Part shown: positions 37,090 to 46,886 of the stretch, piece by piece
How positions within the stretch are numbered: the first letter of the stretch is position 1
Layout: each line of letters opens with the position of its first letter
Origin: Janthinobacterium aquaticum
GTDB lineage: Bacteria > Pseudomonadota > Gammaproteobacteria > Burkholderiales > Burkholderiaceae_D
Length of the DNA stretch: 64,000 nt
Direction: 5' to 3'
Assembly (NCBI RefSeq): GCF_009208565.1
Contig: NZ_WFLK01000004.1
Location: 248,001-312,000 of the forward strand
Program-made: the position numbers and the translations under genes
Notes under the pieces: generated by a model
Told to the model about the DNA's origin: nothing
The model's database searches: none
Seen by the model: the letters and a program-made list of their open reading frames with translations, nothing else

Positions 37090-37647
37090 TTATTTCGCCG
37101 GAAATTGTAAGGTATTGATTTTCAAGAAAGTCGGCGCGCCTGCGGTGGTGAGGGCAGGGCGCGGCAGCAGCAATTGCAGCTGCAACATATCGCCCTGTGC
37201 CGCTGTCTCGTCGAGCACGAAGCCGCAGCTCAGGTAAAGCGATAGCGCCGCCTGATTGTCGTGCGCCACGGCCAGGCGCAGCCGCGCCAGCTCGGGGATG
37301 GTGCAGGCATGGTGGATGCTAGCGTGCATCAGTTGCCGGCCCAGCCCCTGGCCGCGCGCCTGCGGCGCTACATACACGCCCCAGATGGTGGCCTTGTCAT
37401 GCACGACGGCAATTGGTTCGCGACGCAGGCCAGCAATGGCAATCAACTGTATATCGTTGAAAATACCAAATATTCTTTGGAGTGGGGTGTGCTGCAGGCG
37501 CTGGCTGATCTGTCCCAGCGGCAAGCTGCTTTCCAGCGCATACGTGGTGCAGAAAGCCTGCGGCAGTTCGCTGATGCCGGCCAGGCGCAGCGCGCGGTAG
37601 GCGGGTGCATCGTCGGCAGTGAGGGCGCGGAGGAAAGTTGCTGGCAT
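37090..37647 (-). CDS. GNAT family N-acetyltransferase
   Basis: The start at 37647 gives a 185-residue protein beginning MPATFLRALTADDAPAYRAL; longer frames upstream cross the promoter of the divergent PadR gene and were rejected. The acetyl-CoA site is VAPQARGQGLGRQLMHASIH, followed by LRLAVAHDNQAALSLYLSCG. The acceptor is unknown. It is transcribed towards the POT gene, 82 bases away, and diverges from the PadR gene. Confidence 0.82.
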   Translation of the reverse strand: MPATFLRALTADDAPAYRALRLAGISELPQAFCTTYALESSLPLGQISQRLQHTPLQRIFGIFNDIQLIAIAGLRREPIAVVHDKATIWGVYVAPQARGQGLGRQLMHASIHHACTIPELARLRLAVAHDNQAALSLYLSCGFVLDETAAQGDMLQLQLLLPRPALTTAGAPTFLKINTLQFPAK

Positions 37648-37710
37648 GCAGCGAGTATCGGCCCGGGCTGCATGAAAGTAAAGCTTGAGTTGTTGCCGGG
37701 TTTTAATTAA

Positions 37711-37740
37711 GATATATCTTATTACGATATATCTTAATGA
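37711..37740 (+). promoter_or_regulatory. Tandem palindromic operator, probably for PadR
   Basis: GATATATCTTATTAC (37711-37725) and GATATATCTTAATGA (37726-37740) are direct 15-base repeats, each starting with the palindrome GATATATC. They lie immediately before the PadR start at 37747. Two dyads in phase, about one and a half turns apart, suit a PadR dimer pair that represses its own operon. Confidence 0.65.
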
Positions 37741-37746
37741 GCAGCC

Positions 37747-38232
37747 ATGAACCAACCTTTTGCTGCCGACGCAGCTCCCGTACTGCGTGGCCCGAAAATG
37801 TTTGATGCCGGTACCTTGCGTTATCTGGTGCTGCAACTGATTGCCGACCAGCCGCGCCATGGCTACGACATTATCAAGGCCATCGGCGAGCGCGCCGGCG
37901 GCGGCTATGCGCCGAGCCCTGGCGCCATCTATCCGCTGATGCACGGCCTGGTCGGGCAAGGGTATGTGGCGGTCAGCCGCGACGGTAACAAAAAGCTGCA
38001 CAGCATTACGCCCGAAGGCCTGGCGTTCCTGGACGCCAATCGCGGCTATGTGGACGCGATAGCCGCGCGCGTATCGTCCAGCGAGCGGGCCGACGATCTG
38101 CGCCAGCTGATGCATGAATTGAAAGCAGTCGTTATTGCGCGCGGCCTGGCGCAAGATGCCGATACAGCGCGGCTGGCGGCCATGCGCGCCATCTTGCGCG
38201 AAGCGCGCCGCGCGATCGAGGTGCTGCCATGA
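37747..38232 (+). CDS. PadR family transcriptional repressor
   Basis: The 161-residue protein has an N-terminal winged helix with LRYLVLQLIADQPRHGYDII and GGYAPSPGAIYPLMHGLVGQ, the standard PadR pattern, and a C-terminal helical dimerisation domain. Its stop overlaps the MFS transporter start as ATGA (38229-38232). PadR proteins commonly repress the efflux pump encoded next to them until a drug or phenolic ligand binds. A tandem dyad upstream is the likely operator. Confidence 0.92.
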   Translation: MNQPFAADAAPVLRGPKMFDAGTLRYLVLQLIADQPRHGYDIIKAIGERAGGGYAPSPGAIYPLMHGLVGQGYVAVSRDGNKKLHSITPEGLAFLDANRGYVDAIAARVSSSERADDLRQLMHELKAVVIARGLAQDADTARLAAMRAILREARRAIEVLP

Positions 38233-39446
38233 CGGCCGCCGTGCTCAGCCCGGCGCGCGAGCGCATCATGCTGTGGCTGCTGGCGCTGACCCAATTTACC
38301 GTCATTATGGATTTCATGGTGATGATGCCGCTGGCGCCGCAGCTGATGCAGGCTTTCCAGATCGGCCCGGCAGCCGTCTCGGGCGCGGTTTCGGCCTATG
38401 CCTGGTGCGCTGGTTTGTCCGGCCTGCTGGCGGCGACCTATATCGACCGCTTTGACCGCAAGCGTCTGCTGCTGGCCATGTTTGGTTTGTTTACGGTGTC
38501 GAACCTGGCCTGCGCGCTGGCGCCCAACTTCCATGTGCTGCTGTGGTCGCGCGCCTTTGCCGGCCTGACCGGCGGCGTGCTGGGCGCCATGACCATGGCC
38601 ATCATCGGCGACGTGATTCCGGCCGAGCGGCGCGGCGCGGCCACCGGCATCGTGATGACCTCGTTTGCGATCGCGGCCATTGCCGGCGTGCCGATTGGCG
38701 TGGTGATGGCGGCGCACTATGGCTGGGCGTCGCCGTTCTTTATGCTGGTAATCCTGTCGCTGCTGATCTGGCTGGCCGGCATGCGCGTGCTGCCGTCGCT
38801 GACGGCGCATCTGGCCAACGAGCCCACGCCGCTGCGCCAGGTGCTGCCCAATCTGCTGGCGCTGTTTCGCGAACGGCGCCACCTGGCTGCATTCGGCCTG
38901 TCGGTGGTCAATATGGCGGCTGGCATGCTGTTGATTCCCTTTGTGTCGCCGGTGCTGGTGGGCAACCAGGGACTGGCGCCAGCCGATGTAACGTGGGTGT
39001 ATCTGGCCGGCGGCTGCGCCACGCTGGTGTCGGCGCGCCTGGTCGGGCGCTGGGCCGACCGCGCCGGCAAGCAGCAGGTGTACCGCTGGCTGGCGCTGTT
39101 GTCCATCGTGCCCATGCTCTTGATCACGCACCTGCCGCCGCTGCCCTTGCCGCTATTGATGCTGGCGTTTGCGCTGTTCATGATTTTGGTATCGGGGCGC
39201 ACCATTCCGCTGCAGGCATTGTTGACGACCATACCGGCGCCGCAGCAGCGCGGGGCGTTTCTCAGCGCCAACGCGGCGCTGCAAAGCGTCGGCAATGGCC
39301 TGGGCGCCTGGCTGGGTGGCCTGCTGCTCCATACCGATGCGGCTGGCCATATCAGCGGCTATGGCGTCAACGGCTATCTGGCCGCGGGCCTGTCGCTGCT
39401 GATGGTATGGTGGGCCTCGCGCGTGCGCAGCGTTGCCGCTGCTTAG
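38229..39446 (+). CDS. MFS transporter, probable drug efflux pump
   Basis: The 405-residue protein has 12 predicted helices with the MFS motif AATYIDRFDRKRLL between helices 2 and 3 and the motif GGVLGAMTMAIIGD in helix 4. It belongs to the AraJ/CynX-like arabinose efflux group. It is translationally coupled to the PadR repressor, which indicates substrate-inducible export. Its last codons overlap the convergent gene by four bases. Confidence 0.9.
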   Translation: MTAAVLSPARERIMLWLLALTQFTVIMDFMVMMPLAPQLMQAFQIGPAAVSGAVSAYAWCAGLSGLLAATYIDRFDRKRLLLAMFGLFTVSNLACALAPNFHVLLWSRAFAGLTGGVLGAMTMAIIGDVIPAERRGAATGIVMTSFAIAAIAGVPIGVVMAAHYGWASPFFMLVILSLLIWLAGMRVLPSLTAHLANEPTPLRQVLPNLLALFRERRHLAAFGLSVVNMAAGMLLIPFVSPVLVGNQGLAPADVTWVYLAGGCATLVSARLVGRWADRAGKQQVYRWLALLSIVPMLLITHLPPLPLPLLMLAFALFMILVSGRTIPLQALLTTIPAPQQRGAFLSANAALQSVGNGLGAWLGGLLLHTDAAGHISGYGVNGYLAAGLSLLMVWWASRVRSVAAA

Positions 39447-39904
39447 TTGCCGGCACGCTCCATCGGCTTGCTTTCCTTGCGCCAGCGCTCCAGGCTGAAC
39501 AGTTCGTCGCTGGCCAGGTCTTCGACCAGGATGCGCTTGCCGTCGGGCGATACCAGGAAACTTTCCCAGCGGTGCGCGGCGTCGGGCGTGCTTTCAAAAA
39601 AGCTCAGCTGGTAGTAGGGCTTGCCATCGACCAGGCGCTGCTCGGGCGCCGTTTCCATCACAGCGCCATGTGCGCGGCCTTTCGAGGCTTTTTCGATATG
39701 GCTGGACCAGGCCTTGATTTCCGGCAGCGCCATCAAGGCGTCGACGGCTTTGGCGTCGGCGTCCTGGGTTGTCGGCGCGTTGCTGCTGCCACCTGGAGAC
39801 TGCGGCGGCTGGTAGACGTAATAAGCGCCCAGTCCGGCAGCGAGCAGGCCGGCCAGGATGCCGGCAATGATCGGGGTTCTGGAAGACGAGGAGCGTGGCT
39901 GCAT
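39443..39904 (-). CDS. Hypothetical membrane-anchored protein
   Basis: The 153-residue product has one N-terminal membrane helix (PIIAGILAGLLAAGLGAYYV), a Pro/Ser linker and a soluble domain with KPYYQLSFFESTPDAAHRWESF and SPDGKRILVEDL. The soluble domain has a regular alternation of strands but no motif I can name. It is tail to tail with the MFS gene. No terminator is seen before the groEL terminator at 39974. Function unknown. Confidence 0.65.
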   Translation of the reverse strand: MQPRSSSSRTPIIAGILAGLLAAGLGAYYVYQPPQSPGGSSNAPTTQDADAKAVDALMALPEIKAWSSHIEKASKGRAHGAVMETAPEQRLVDGKPYYQLSFFESTPDAAHRWESFLVSPDGKRILVEDLASDELFSLERWRKESKPMERAGN

Positions 39905-39973
39905 GATGGCGTAGAGAGGATGGTGATGGCGGCCATGCTAAAGCAAAATCGCCGGGCAGTGGGGGCTGCGGAC

Positions 39974-40007
39974 GAAAAAAAAGCCATCTTCACGAGGAAG
40001 ATGGCTT
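39974..40007 (-). terminator. Rho-independent terminator of groESL
   Basis: AAGCCATCTT (39981-39990) and AAGATGGCTT (39998-40007) form a perfect ten-base stem around a seven-base loop. Read on the minus strand it is followed by eight U residues (A run 39975-39982). It lies downstream of groEL. Confidence 0.95.
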
Positions 40008-40120
40008 ATCAGGTTGCCCTGGGCGTCTTGTTTGGCTGCTGGCAGTTTTTGGCCCGTCAGCAAGCTGGCAAGACTATGCGGCCGGGCGACGCCGTCGCCT
40101 GCGCGCCTGGCCGCCGGACA

Positions 40121-41800
<1,680 letters not shown>

Positions 41801-41820
41801 CTATTGAAACGTGGGAACGA

Positions 41821-42111
41821 TTACTGAACGACGATCGCCATGATGTCTTCTTCACGCATGACCATCAGTTCCTGACCGTCAACTTTGACCGTTTGGCCGG
41901 CGTATTTGCCGAACAGCACGCGGTCGCCCACTTTGACATCCAGAGGACGGACTTTGCCGTCGTCGAGAATCTTGCCATTGCCTACGGCAAGGACTTCGCC
42001 TTGATCCGGTTTTTCAGCAGCTGCATCAGGAATGATGAGGCCGGACGCAGTTTTGGTTTCCTGGTCGAGGCGTTTGACGATAACGCGATCGTTCAATGGG
42101 CGCAGATTCAT
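41821..42111 (-). CDS. groES: Co-chaperonin GroES
   Basis: The 96-residue protein starts [18 protein letters not shown] and has the mobile loop around [12 protein letters not shown] and C-terminal [10 protein letters not shown]. The longer in-frame start at 42171 is rejected because GroES proteins start at this MxLRPL position and AAGGAGT precedes it. It caps the GroEL ring. About 265 bases separate it from the predicted transcription start, an unusually long leader. Confidence 0.98.
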   Translation of the reverse strand: MNLRPLNDRVIVKRLDQETKTASGLIIPDAAAEKPDQGEVLAVGNGKILDDGKVRPLDVKVGDRVLFGKYAGQTVKVDGQELMVMREEDIMAIVVQ

Positions 42112-42348
42112 GCAAAACTCCTTAAAGTTCAATGGATAGGTGTTGCCGTTCAAAACGTCCCCGGCACGCATGCCAGGTCCGCTTCGATGACTGCCGTGTG
42201 AAGGCTGCCCGCAACGGTCTTGCCATCCCGCCAGTCTTGCTGCCAGTTGCCAGGACAGTCGTGCACTACGGCGTCGCCCACCGTTGGCACTGGTCTGTCA
42301 TGATCGTTCCGGCAATGCAATCTTGACTGAATGGCCAGGAAAGCTTTG

Positions 42349-42375
42349 TTAGCACTCTCGGTTGACGAGTGCTAA
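42349..42375. promoter_or_regulatory. CIRCE operator (HrcA site)
   Basis: TTAGCACTC (42349-42357), a nine-base spacer and GAGTGCTAA (42367-42375) match the CIRCE consensus exactly. HrcA binding here represses groESL in the absence of heat stress. It lies directly downstream of the predicted -10 box. Confidence 0.97.
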
Positions 42376-42384
42376 CGCCTGCTA

Positions 42385-42414
42385 ATTATAGGGACGCAGT
42401 GGGGCATATTCAAG
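42385..42414 (-). promoter_or_regulatory. groESL promoter, possibly sigma-32/sigma-70 dual
   Basis: On the minus strand CTTGAA (42414-42409) is separated by 18 bases from a perfect TATAAT (42390-42385). CTTGAA is also the sigma-32 -35, and TCCCTATA before the -10 resembles a sigma-32 -10. Transcription would start inside CIRCE. The rest of the gap to 42647 shows no gene. Confidence 0.75.
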
Positions 42415-42647
42415 AGAAACATATGCTCATGCCTTCCTTGCAAACTGCAGTCGCACACGCTTTTGCGCTAGCGCAAGCAATCAGCCGGGATGGCTTGGGC
42501 AGGTTTTCCCTTTTACAGCAGGCGGGACTCTAGCATGGCAGCCGGTGTGCTGTGCACCATGTGCGTGCAGGAAAGGCTTTCAGCGGGCAGGTCGGATAAA
42601 ATAAATAACATTTCTCATTTGTAATTTTTATCTGATCAAGGATCACC

Positions 42648-43376
42648 ATGTCACCACGTTCCATGTTTGTTGCCGCCTTGCTTGGCATGGCTGGCTTGAA
42701 TATTGCGCACGCTGCTGCGCCGACCCTGCTTGACGAGGTCACCATTGCCACCCTGACGCCGCTGGAAAAAGAAACGCTGCTCAATGATCTGTTCAACGAC
42801 CTGAACAAGGACGACGACGACCAGGAAGCGCATGTCTGGAACAACGGCGCCGATCAGGCCGGGCGCGTGACCGTCACTTATCACTTCACCAATTCCGGCA
42901 TGACCGAACATAGCCTGAAGGCGCATGTGTGCCGCGACCTGAAACTGAAAGTGTCGACCGCGGGCAAGACGCAGGACCTGAGCCGTCGCACCTGTTCGCA
43001 GTCGTCGGGGCGCTGGGATATCCAGGGCAAGGATGCGCCGCCGGCTACTTATCCGCCGTTCCTGTCGGATGTAACGGTAGCAAACCTGAATGCGGCTGAA
43101 AAGAAAAGCCTGCTCGAGGCAGCGGTGCGCGCCGTGAGCGATGACGAAGAGGGCGCCACGCGCACCTGGAGCAATCGCGGCCTGGGCAATCCGGCCGCGC
43201 TGCAGGTGCGCCTGACGGTGTCGGGCACCGATGCCAAGCCCGGCACCTACCGTACCTGCCGCGACCTGGCCATGCAGCTCGATGGCCAGCGTGGCCAGCA
43301 GACGCTGACGCGGCGCATCTGCGAGGACCGTTATCACAATCTTGATATTGAAGCGGACTACGTGGAAGACAAATAA
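42648..43376 (+). CDS. Secreted protein with an internal tandem duplication
   Basis: The 242-residue protein has a signal peptide (cleavage near AHA at 22) and two homologous domains, about 28-127 and 137-237. Each starts with a V-T-[IV]-A-x-L helix, has an acidic stretch (NKDDDDQEA and SDDEEGATR), a W-[NS]-N turn, then CRDL and a late R-x-C pair (RRTCSQSSG and RRICEDRYH), with four cysteines suggesting two disulfides. The CRDL...C-x(2)-G-W pattern recalls 17-kDa-type surface proteins. Function unknown; it is transcribed alone, divergent from groESL. Confidence 0.75.
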   Translation: MSPRSMFVAALLGMAGLNIAHAAAPTLLDEVTIATLTPLEKETLLNDLFNDLNKDDDDQEAHVWNNGADQAGRVTVTYHFTNSGMTEHSLKAHVCRDLKLKVSTAGKTQDLSRRTCSQSSGRWDIQGKDAPPATYPPFLSDVTVANLNAAEKKSLLEAAVRAVSDDEEGATRTWSNRGLGNPAALQVRLTVSGTDAKPGTYRTCRDLAMQLDGQRGQQTLTRRICEDRYHNLDIEADYVEDK

Positions 43377-43530
43377 CACGTGTGTAAAGCGCGGCTGAAA
43401 CATGTCACACAGTGCGATTGCGGTGCTAAAGTGCCGGCATTTCCCTGTAACTGGTCTGCAATACTGTAAATATGTGTGACAGCCTCGGGATTCGATTGAC
43501 GCCTATGGAGGCCAGCCCTATAGTGGCGGG

Positions 43531-43794
43531 ATGATTTCCGAATTCAACGAATTATCCGATAAAATCAGCCTGCTGGCCGAGATGACCCATGCGCTGCGCC
43601 GTGAAAACGCGCAACTGCGCAAGGACAATATCGCCCTGGCCGCCGACAACGCGCAGTATGTGCAACGCATGCGCGAAGCGCAGGAGCGCGTCGAGGCTTT
43701 GCTGGAAAAAATCCCCGAGCTGGTGCAGGCAGGCCTGGAGCAGGCTGCCCTTGAAGCGGCCAGCCATGTTGCCGAGAATGAGAAGGAAGTCTGA
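43531..43794 (+). CDS. ZapB-like small coiled-coil protein
   Basis: The 87-residue product is almost all coiled coil (ISLLAEMTHALRRENAQLRK) and belongs to the small family, TIGR02449-like, that is encoded directly before zapA and 6S RNA in many betaproteobacteria. Its stop overlaps the zapA start by one base (TGATG region at 43794). A role in division-ring assembly, as for ZapB, is inferred from structure and context. Confidence 0.82.
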   Translation: MISEFNELSDKISLLAEMTHALRRENAQLRKDNIALAADNAQYVQRMREAQERVEALLEKIPELVQAGLEQAALEAASHVAENEKEV

Positions 43795-44105
43795 TGTCGC
43801 GTGTTGATGTCAATATCATGGGCCAGTCGTATAGCATGCTATGCCGCGATGGCGAAGAGCGTGCGCTGCGCGAAGCGGCCATTTATCTCGATAGCAAAAT
43901 GAAAGTCATCCGTGACGCGGGCAAGGTCAAGGGCAACGACCGCATCGCCGTGCTGGCGGCGCTGGGCGTGGCCGCTGAATTTTTGTCCGTCAAGTCGCCG
44001 CAAGGGCCGTTGTCGGACCTGACCATCCTCGAAGTCAAACAAAAGATTTCGGCGATGCACACGGTGCTCGACAGCGCGCTGACGCCCCAGGAAAATCTTT
44101 TTTAA
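43794..44105 (+). CDS. zapA: Cell division protein ZapA
   Basis: The 103-residue protein starts MSRVDVNIMGQSYSMLCRDG, the ZapA N-terminal strand-loop, and continues with EERALREAAIYLDSKMKVIR and a C-terminal coiled coil. It binds FtsZ and bundles protofilaments at the division site. It is translationally coupled to the ZapB-like gene and followed by 6S RNA, the arrangement conserved from E. coli (ygfE-ssrS) to betaproteobacteria. Confidence 0.95.
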   Translation: MSRVDVNIMGQSYSMLCRDGEERALREAAIYLDSKMKVIRDAGKVKGNDRIAVLAALGVAAEFLSVKSPQGPLSDLTILEVKQKISAMHTVLDSALTPQENLF

Positions 44106-44148
44106 GCGTTTTCTAAGGCGATTTTTGCCGCGTCCGCTACGAATTGTC

Positions 44149-44178
44149 TTGGCGATGGGCGGCCGGAAGGAGTAAACT
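44149..44178 (+). promoter_or_regulatory. Promoter of 6S RNA
   Basis: TTGGCG (44149-44154) and TAAACT (44173-44178) form a -35/-10 pair with an 18-base spacer. The predicted start near 44184 agrees with the 5-prime end of the RNA. Confidence 0.6.
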
Positions 44179-44183
44179 CTGGC

Positions 44184-44364
44184 CTACCCTGCGGTGTTCG
44201 CGATTGCCATATATTCCTTGAACCATTTATGCGCATCGGTTGCGAATTTTGTTTGATGGGAGTGAGCGTCGCTCGTTCGACGAACCCGAAATTGAACTAA
44301 CGTGACCACCTTGAACCGTTTGGTTCGGGATGCCGGCATAGCGGCACAGGCGGGGCCTAAATAC
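44184..44364 (+). ncRNA. ssrS: 6S RNA
   Basis: The sequence starts near CTACCCTGCGGTGTTCGCG, matches the 6S 5-prime strand, and ends near GGCACAGGCGGGGCC, which closes the terminal stem. Both CCTTGAACC elements are present: one on the 5-prime side near 44216, and one on the 3-prime side in a GAACC-GTTT-GGTTC hairpin (44313-44326) as in E. coli 6S. It binds the housekeeping RNA polymerase and damps transcription in stationary phase. Ends are approximate. Confidence 0.92.
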
Positions 44365-44369
44365 GAAAG

Positions 44370-44406
44370 AACGGTTGCTTGCATTCACCTGCGCAGCCGT
44401 TTTTTT
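44370..44406 (+). terminator. Terminator-like hairpin after 6S RNA
   Basis: AACGGTTGC (44370-44378) and GCAGCCGTT (44393-44401) pair with one G-U and are followed by a run of seven T. It may terminate 6S RNA precursors or the zapA transcript. Confidence 0.75.
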
Positions 44407-44437
44407 ACGCCTGTCACTTTTTTTTGCGGGATACCTG

Positions 44438-44905
44438 ATGAAAAAATACTGGTTGATGAAGTCCGAGCCGGACGAGGTCAGTATCGACGACCTGATGGCC
44501 GCGCCCAAACAGACGCTGCCGTGGTTTGGCGTGCGCAATTACCAGGCGCGCAACTTCATGCGCGACGCCATGCAGGTCGGCGACGGCGTGCTGTTCTATC
44601 ATTCGAGCTGCGCCCAGCCGGGCGTGGCCGGCATTGCCGAGGTGGCCAGTACGCCTTACCCCGATCACAGCCAGTTCGAGGACGGCGGCAAGTACTTTGA
44701 CGCCAAGGCCACGCAGGAGCAGCCGCGCTGGGTCAGCGTCGACGTGCATGGCTTGAAAAAGACCGCCTTGCTGCCGCTGTCCGAGATGCGCCAGATGGCG
44801 GCGCTGGAAGACATGCTGCTGCTTAAAAAAGGCAGCCGGCTGTCGATTACGCCGGTTACGCTTGAGCAGTGGCAGGCGATCACGGCGTTGCTGCAGCCAG
44901 CGTAA
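44438..44905 (+). CDS. EVE domain-containing protein
   Basis: The start at 44438 (MKKYWLMKSEPDEVSIDDLM) follows the 6S terminator; an in-frame upstream start would read through that hairpin. The 155-residue protein consists of one EVE domain, a PUA-like fold with WFGVRNYQARNFMRDAMQVG and VLFYHSSC, thought to recognise modified bases. The gene follows 6S RNA in many betaproteobacteria. The substrate is unknown. Confidence 0.92.
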   Translation: MKKYWLMKSEPDEVSIDDLMAAPKQTLPWFGVRNYQARNFMRDAMQVGDGVLFYHSSCAQPGVAGIAEVASTPYPDHSQFEDGGKYFDAKATQEQPRWVSVDVHGLKKTALLPLSEMRQMAALEDMLLLKKGSRLSITPVTLEQWQAITALLQPA

Positions 44906-44953
44906 GCGGCTGCCGCTATTGATCGGCAGCCGCGTAATGGCAATTCAGATAAT

Positions 44954-45778
44954 TCAGCTGGCGCGCGCCTTGCTCGGCGGCGTGGCCATGGTGCGGGTCC
45001 TGTAGGTCCAGATCAGCAGACCGATGGCGACAATAATCATCGGCAGCGACAGCATCTGGCCCGAGGTGATCGGTACGCCAAACCACACCACTTCCCAGTC
45101 GGGCGTACGGAAGTATTCGGTAAAGAAACGCGCGCAGCCGTACAGCAGCGTAAACATCGCGCCGACAGCCACGCGCGGATGCGGTTTGCGCGCAAACAGC
45201 CACAGGATAATGAACACCAGGATGCCGTCGACCAGCATCTGGTACAGCGGCGATGGATGGACCGGATAGGGAATGCCTGGCCACTGCATGGCCCATGGCA
45301 AGTCTGCGGATGCCACGCGGCCCGGCAGTTCGGCATTGATGAAGTTGCCCAGGCGGCCGCAGGCGTAGCCGAGCGGCACCAGCGGCGCGATAAAGTCGAG
45401 CACGTCGAACAGGTTGCGCCCGGCCTTGCGGCTCCACAAATACATGGCCAGGATTACGCCCAGAAAGCCGCCGTGGAACGACATGCCGCCATGCCAGAGC
45501 ATAAAGATCTCCAGCGGGTTTTGCAGGAAGTAGGCGGGGCGGTAAAACAGCACTTCGCCCAGGCGCCCGCCTATCACCACCCCCAGCATGCCGTAGAACA
45601 GCATGTCGTCGAGGTCTTCCTTCTTCCAGCCCAGCGCGGCGATATGCGGCTGCCGGATGCGCACGCGGCCCAGCGCGATAAACAGGGCAAAGGCCAGCAC
45701 ATACATCAGGCCATACCAGTGGACGGCCAGCGGGCCGATATGGATGGCGACCGGGTCGGGCATCGGGTGGATCAGCAT
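44954..45778 (-). CDS. lgt: Prolipoprotein diacylglyceryl transferase
   Basis: The 274-residue inner-membrane enzyme has seven helices and the Lgt signature GYACGRLGNFINAELPGR, with HGGMSFHGGFLG before it; the His and Arg residues are essential in E. coli. It transfers diacylglycerol from phosphatidylglycerol to the lipobox cysteine of prolipoproteins. Start and length match the family. It lies 22 bases from the end of a LysR gene on the same strand. Confidence 0.96.
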   Translation of the reverse strand: MLIHPMPDPVAIHIGPLAVHWYGLMYVLAFALFIALGRVRIRQPHIAALGWKKEDLDDMLFYGMLGVVIGGRLGEVLFYRPAYFLQNPLEIFMLWHGGMSFHGGFLGVILAMYLWSRKAGRNLFDVLDFIAPLVPLGYACGRLGNFINAELPGRVASADLPWAMQWPGIPYPVHPSPLYQMLVDGILVFIILWLFARKPHPRVAVGAMFTLLYGCARFFTEYFRTPDWEVVWFGVPITSGQMLSLPMIIVAIGLLIWTYRTRTMATPPSKARAS

Positions 45779-45799
45779 CGGTACTCTTTCTAAAAATAG

Positions 45800-46702
45800 T
45801 TATTGCAGGGTGCCGCGCAGCAGGGCCAGGAAGCCCTGCAGCACCGGCGAAGTATTGTCGCGCCGCCAGGCAAGACCGGTTTCCACCAGCGGGGTCGGGT
45901 CTTGCAGCGGCCTGTATTCTACGCCGGGGCGCATCAGATTCGACACCGATTGTGGCACAAGCGCGTAGCCCATGCCAGCCGATACCAGGCTGACGATGGT
46001 TTGCATCTGGATTGCTTGCTGGCCAATCTGCGGCGTCATGCCGGCGGCGGCAAAAACGCCAAGGATGGCGTCATGCAGCGCCGGCGAGATGGCGCGCGGG
46101 AAAATAATCAGCGGCAGCGCCGGCAGCTGCTGCAAGCGCACCGGGCCCGGCCGGGCCAGTGCCGCCAGGCCGGCTGGTACTGCCAGCACCAGCGGTTCGG
46201 CCAGTACCGGCAGGTAGTCGAGCGCCAGCCTGGCCTTGTCGGGCAGCGGCGGGATCAAGAGGCCAGCGTCGATGCGTCCGGCCAGCAGTTCATCGAGCTG
46301 CAGGTCCGACGTGGCTTCCTGCAGCACCATCTGCACCTGCGGATAGGCGCGCTGGTAGGCGCGCAGCAGCGGCGGCAGTACGCTGTAGTCGGCTGACGAG
46401 ACAAACGCCAGGCTCAGCCGGCCTGCCTCGCCCAGCGCGGCGCGCTGCACCAGTGCCGGCAGCTCCTGGGCCTGCGCCAGCAGCCGGCGCGCTTCGGGCA
46501 GCAGTGCGCTGCCGGCTGGCGTCAGCTGCACCTCGCGGCGCGTGCGCACGAACAGTGGCGCGCCCAGCAGTTCTTCGAGCGCCATAATGGTTTGCGACAA
46601 GGGCGGCTGGGTCATATGCAGGCGCAGCGCGGCGCGGCCGAAATGCAGCTCTTCGGCTACGGTCACGAAGTAGCGCAACTGGCGCAGTTCCAGATGGGTC
46701 AT
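45800..46702 (-). CDS. LysR family regulator divergent from ilvD
   Basis: The start at 46702 (MTHLELRQLRYFVTVAEELH) gives a 300-residue protein; upstream in-frame extensions have no LysR similarity and reach into ilvD. The HTH contains FGRAALRLHMTQPPLSQTIM, and the C-terminal effector domain resembles BenM/CatM-type LysR proteins. It is divergent from ilvD with a 184-base gap, which suggests but does not prove control of ilvD. Confidence 0.9.
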   Translation of the reverse strand: MTHLELRQLRYFVTVAEELHFGRAALRLHMTQPPLSQTIMALEELLGAPLFVRTRREVQLTPAGSALLPEARRLLAQAQELPALVQRAALGEAGRLSLAFVSSADYSVLPPLLRAYQRAYPQVQMVLQEATSDLQLDELLAGRIDAGLLIPPLPDKARLALDYLPVLAEPLVLAVPAGLAALARPGPVRLQQLPALPLIIFPRAISPALHDAILGVFAAAGMTPQIGQQAIQMQTIVSLVSAGMGYALVPQSVSNLMRPGVEYRPLQDPTPLVETGLAWRRDNTSPVLQGFLALLRGTLQ

Positions 46703-46886
46703 TGATATGGTTTTCCATGCCGAATTATTGCTGTGATATGAAAAACCACTCACAGACCTGTGCATCATATATTTGACAGTCTGCCACGCGCAAGGCAATC
46801 TGGCGTATCCCCACTGCGCGCAGGGTCTTGCACCGTCTTGTATCCTATGCCGCGTCAGCCAGGCAACCATTTTTCGAGAGTGCATC

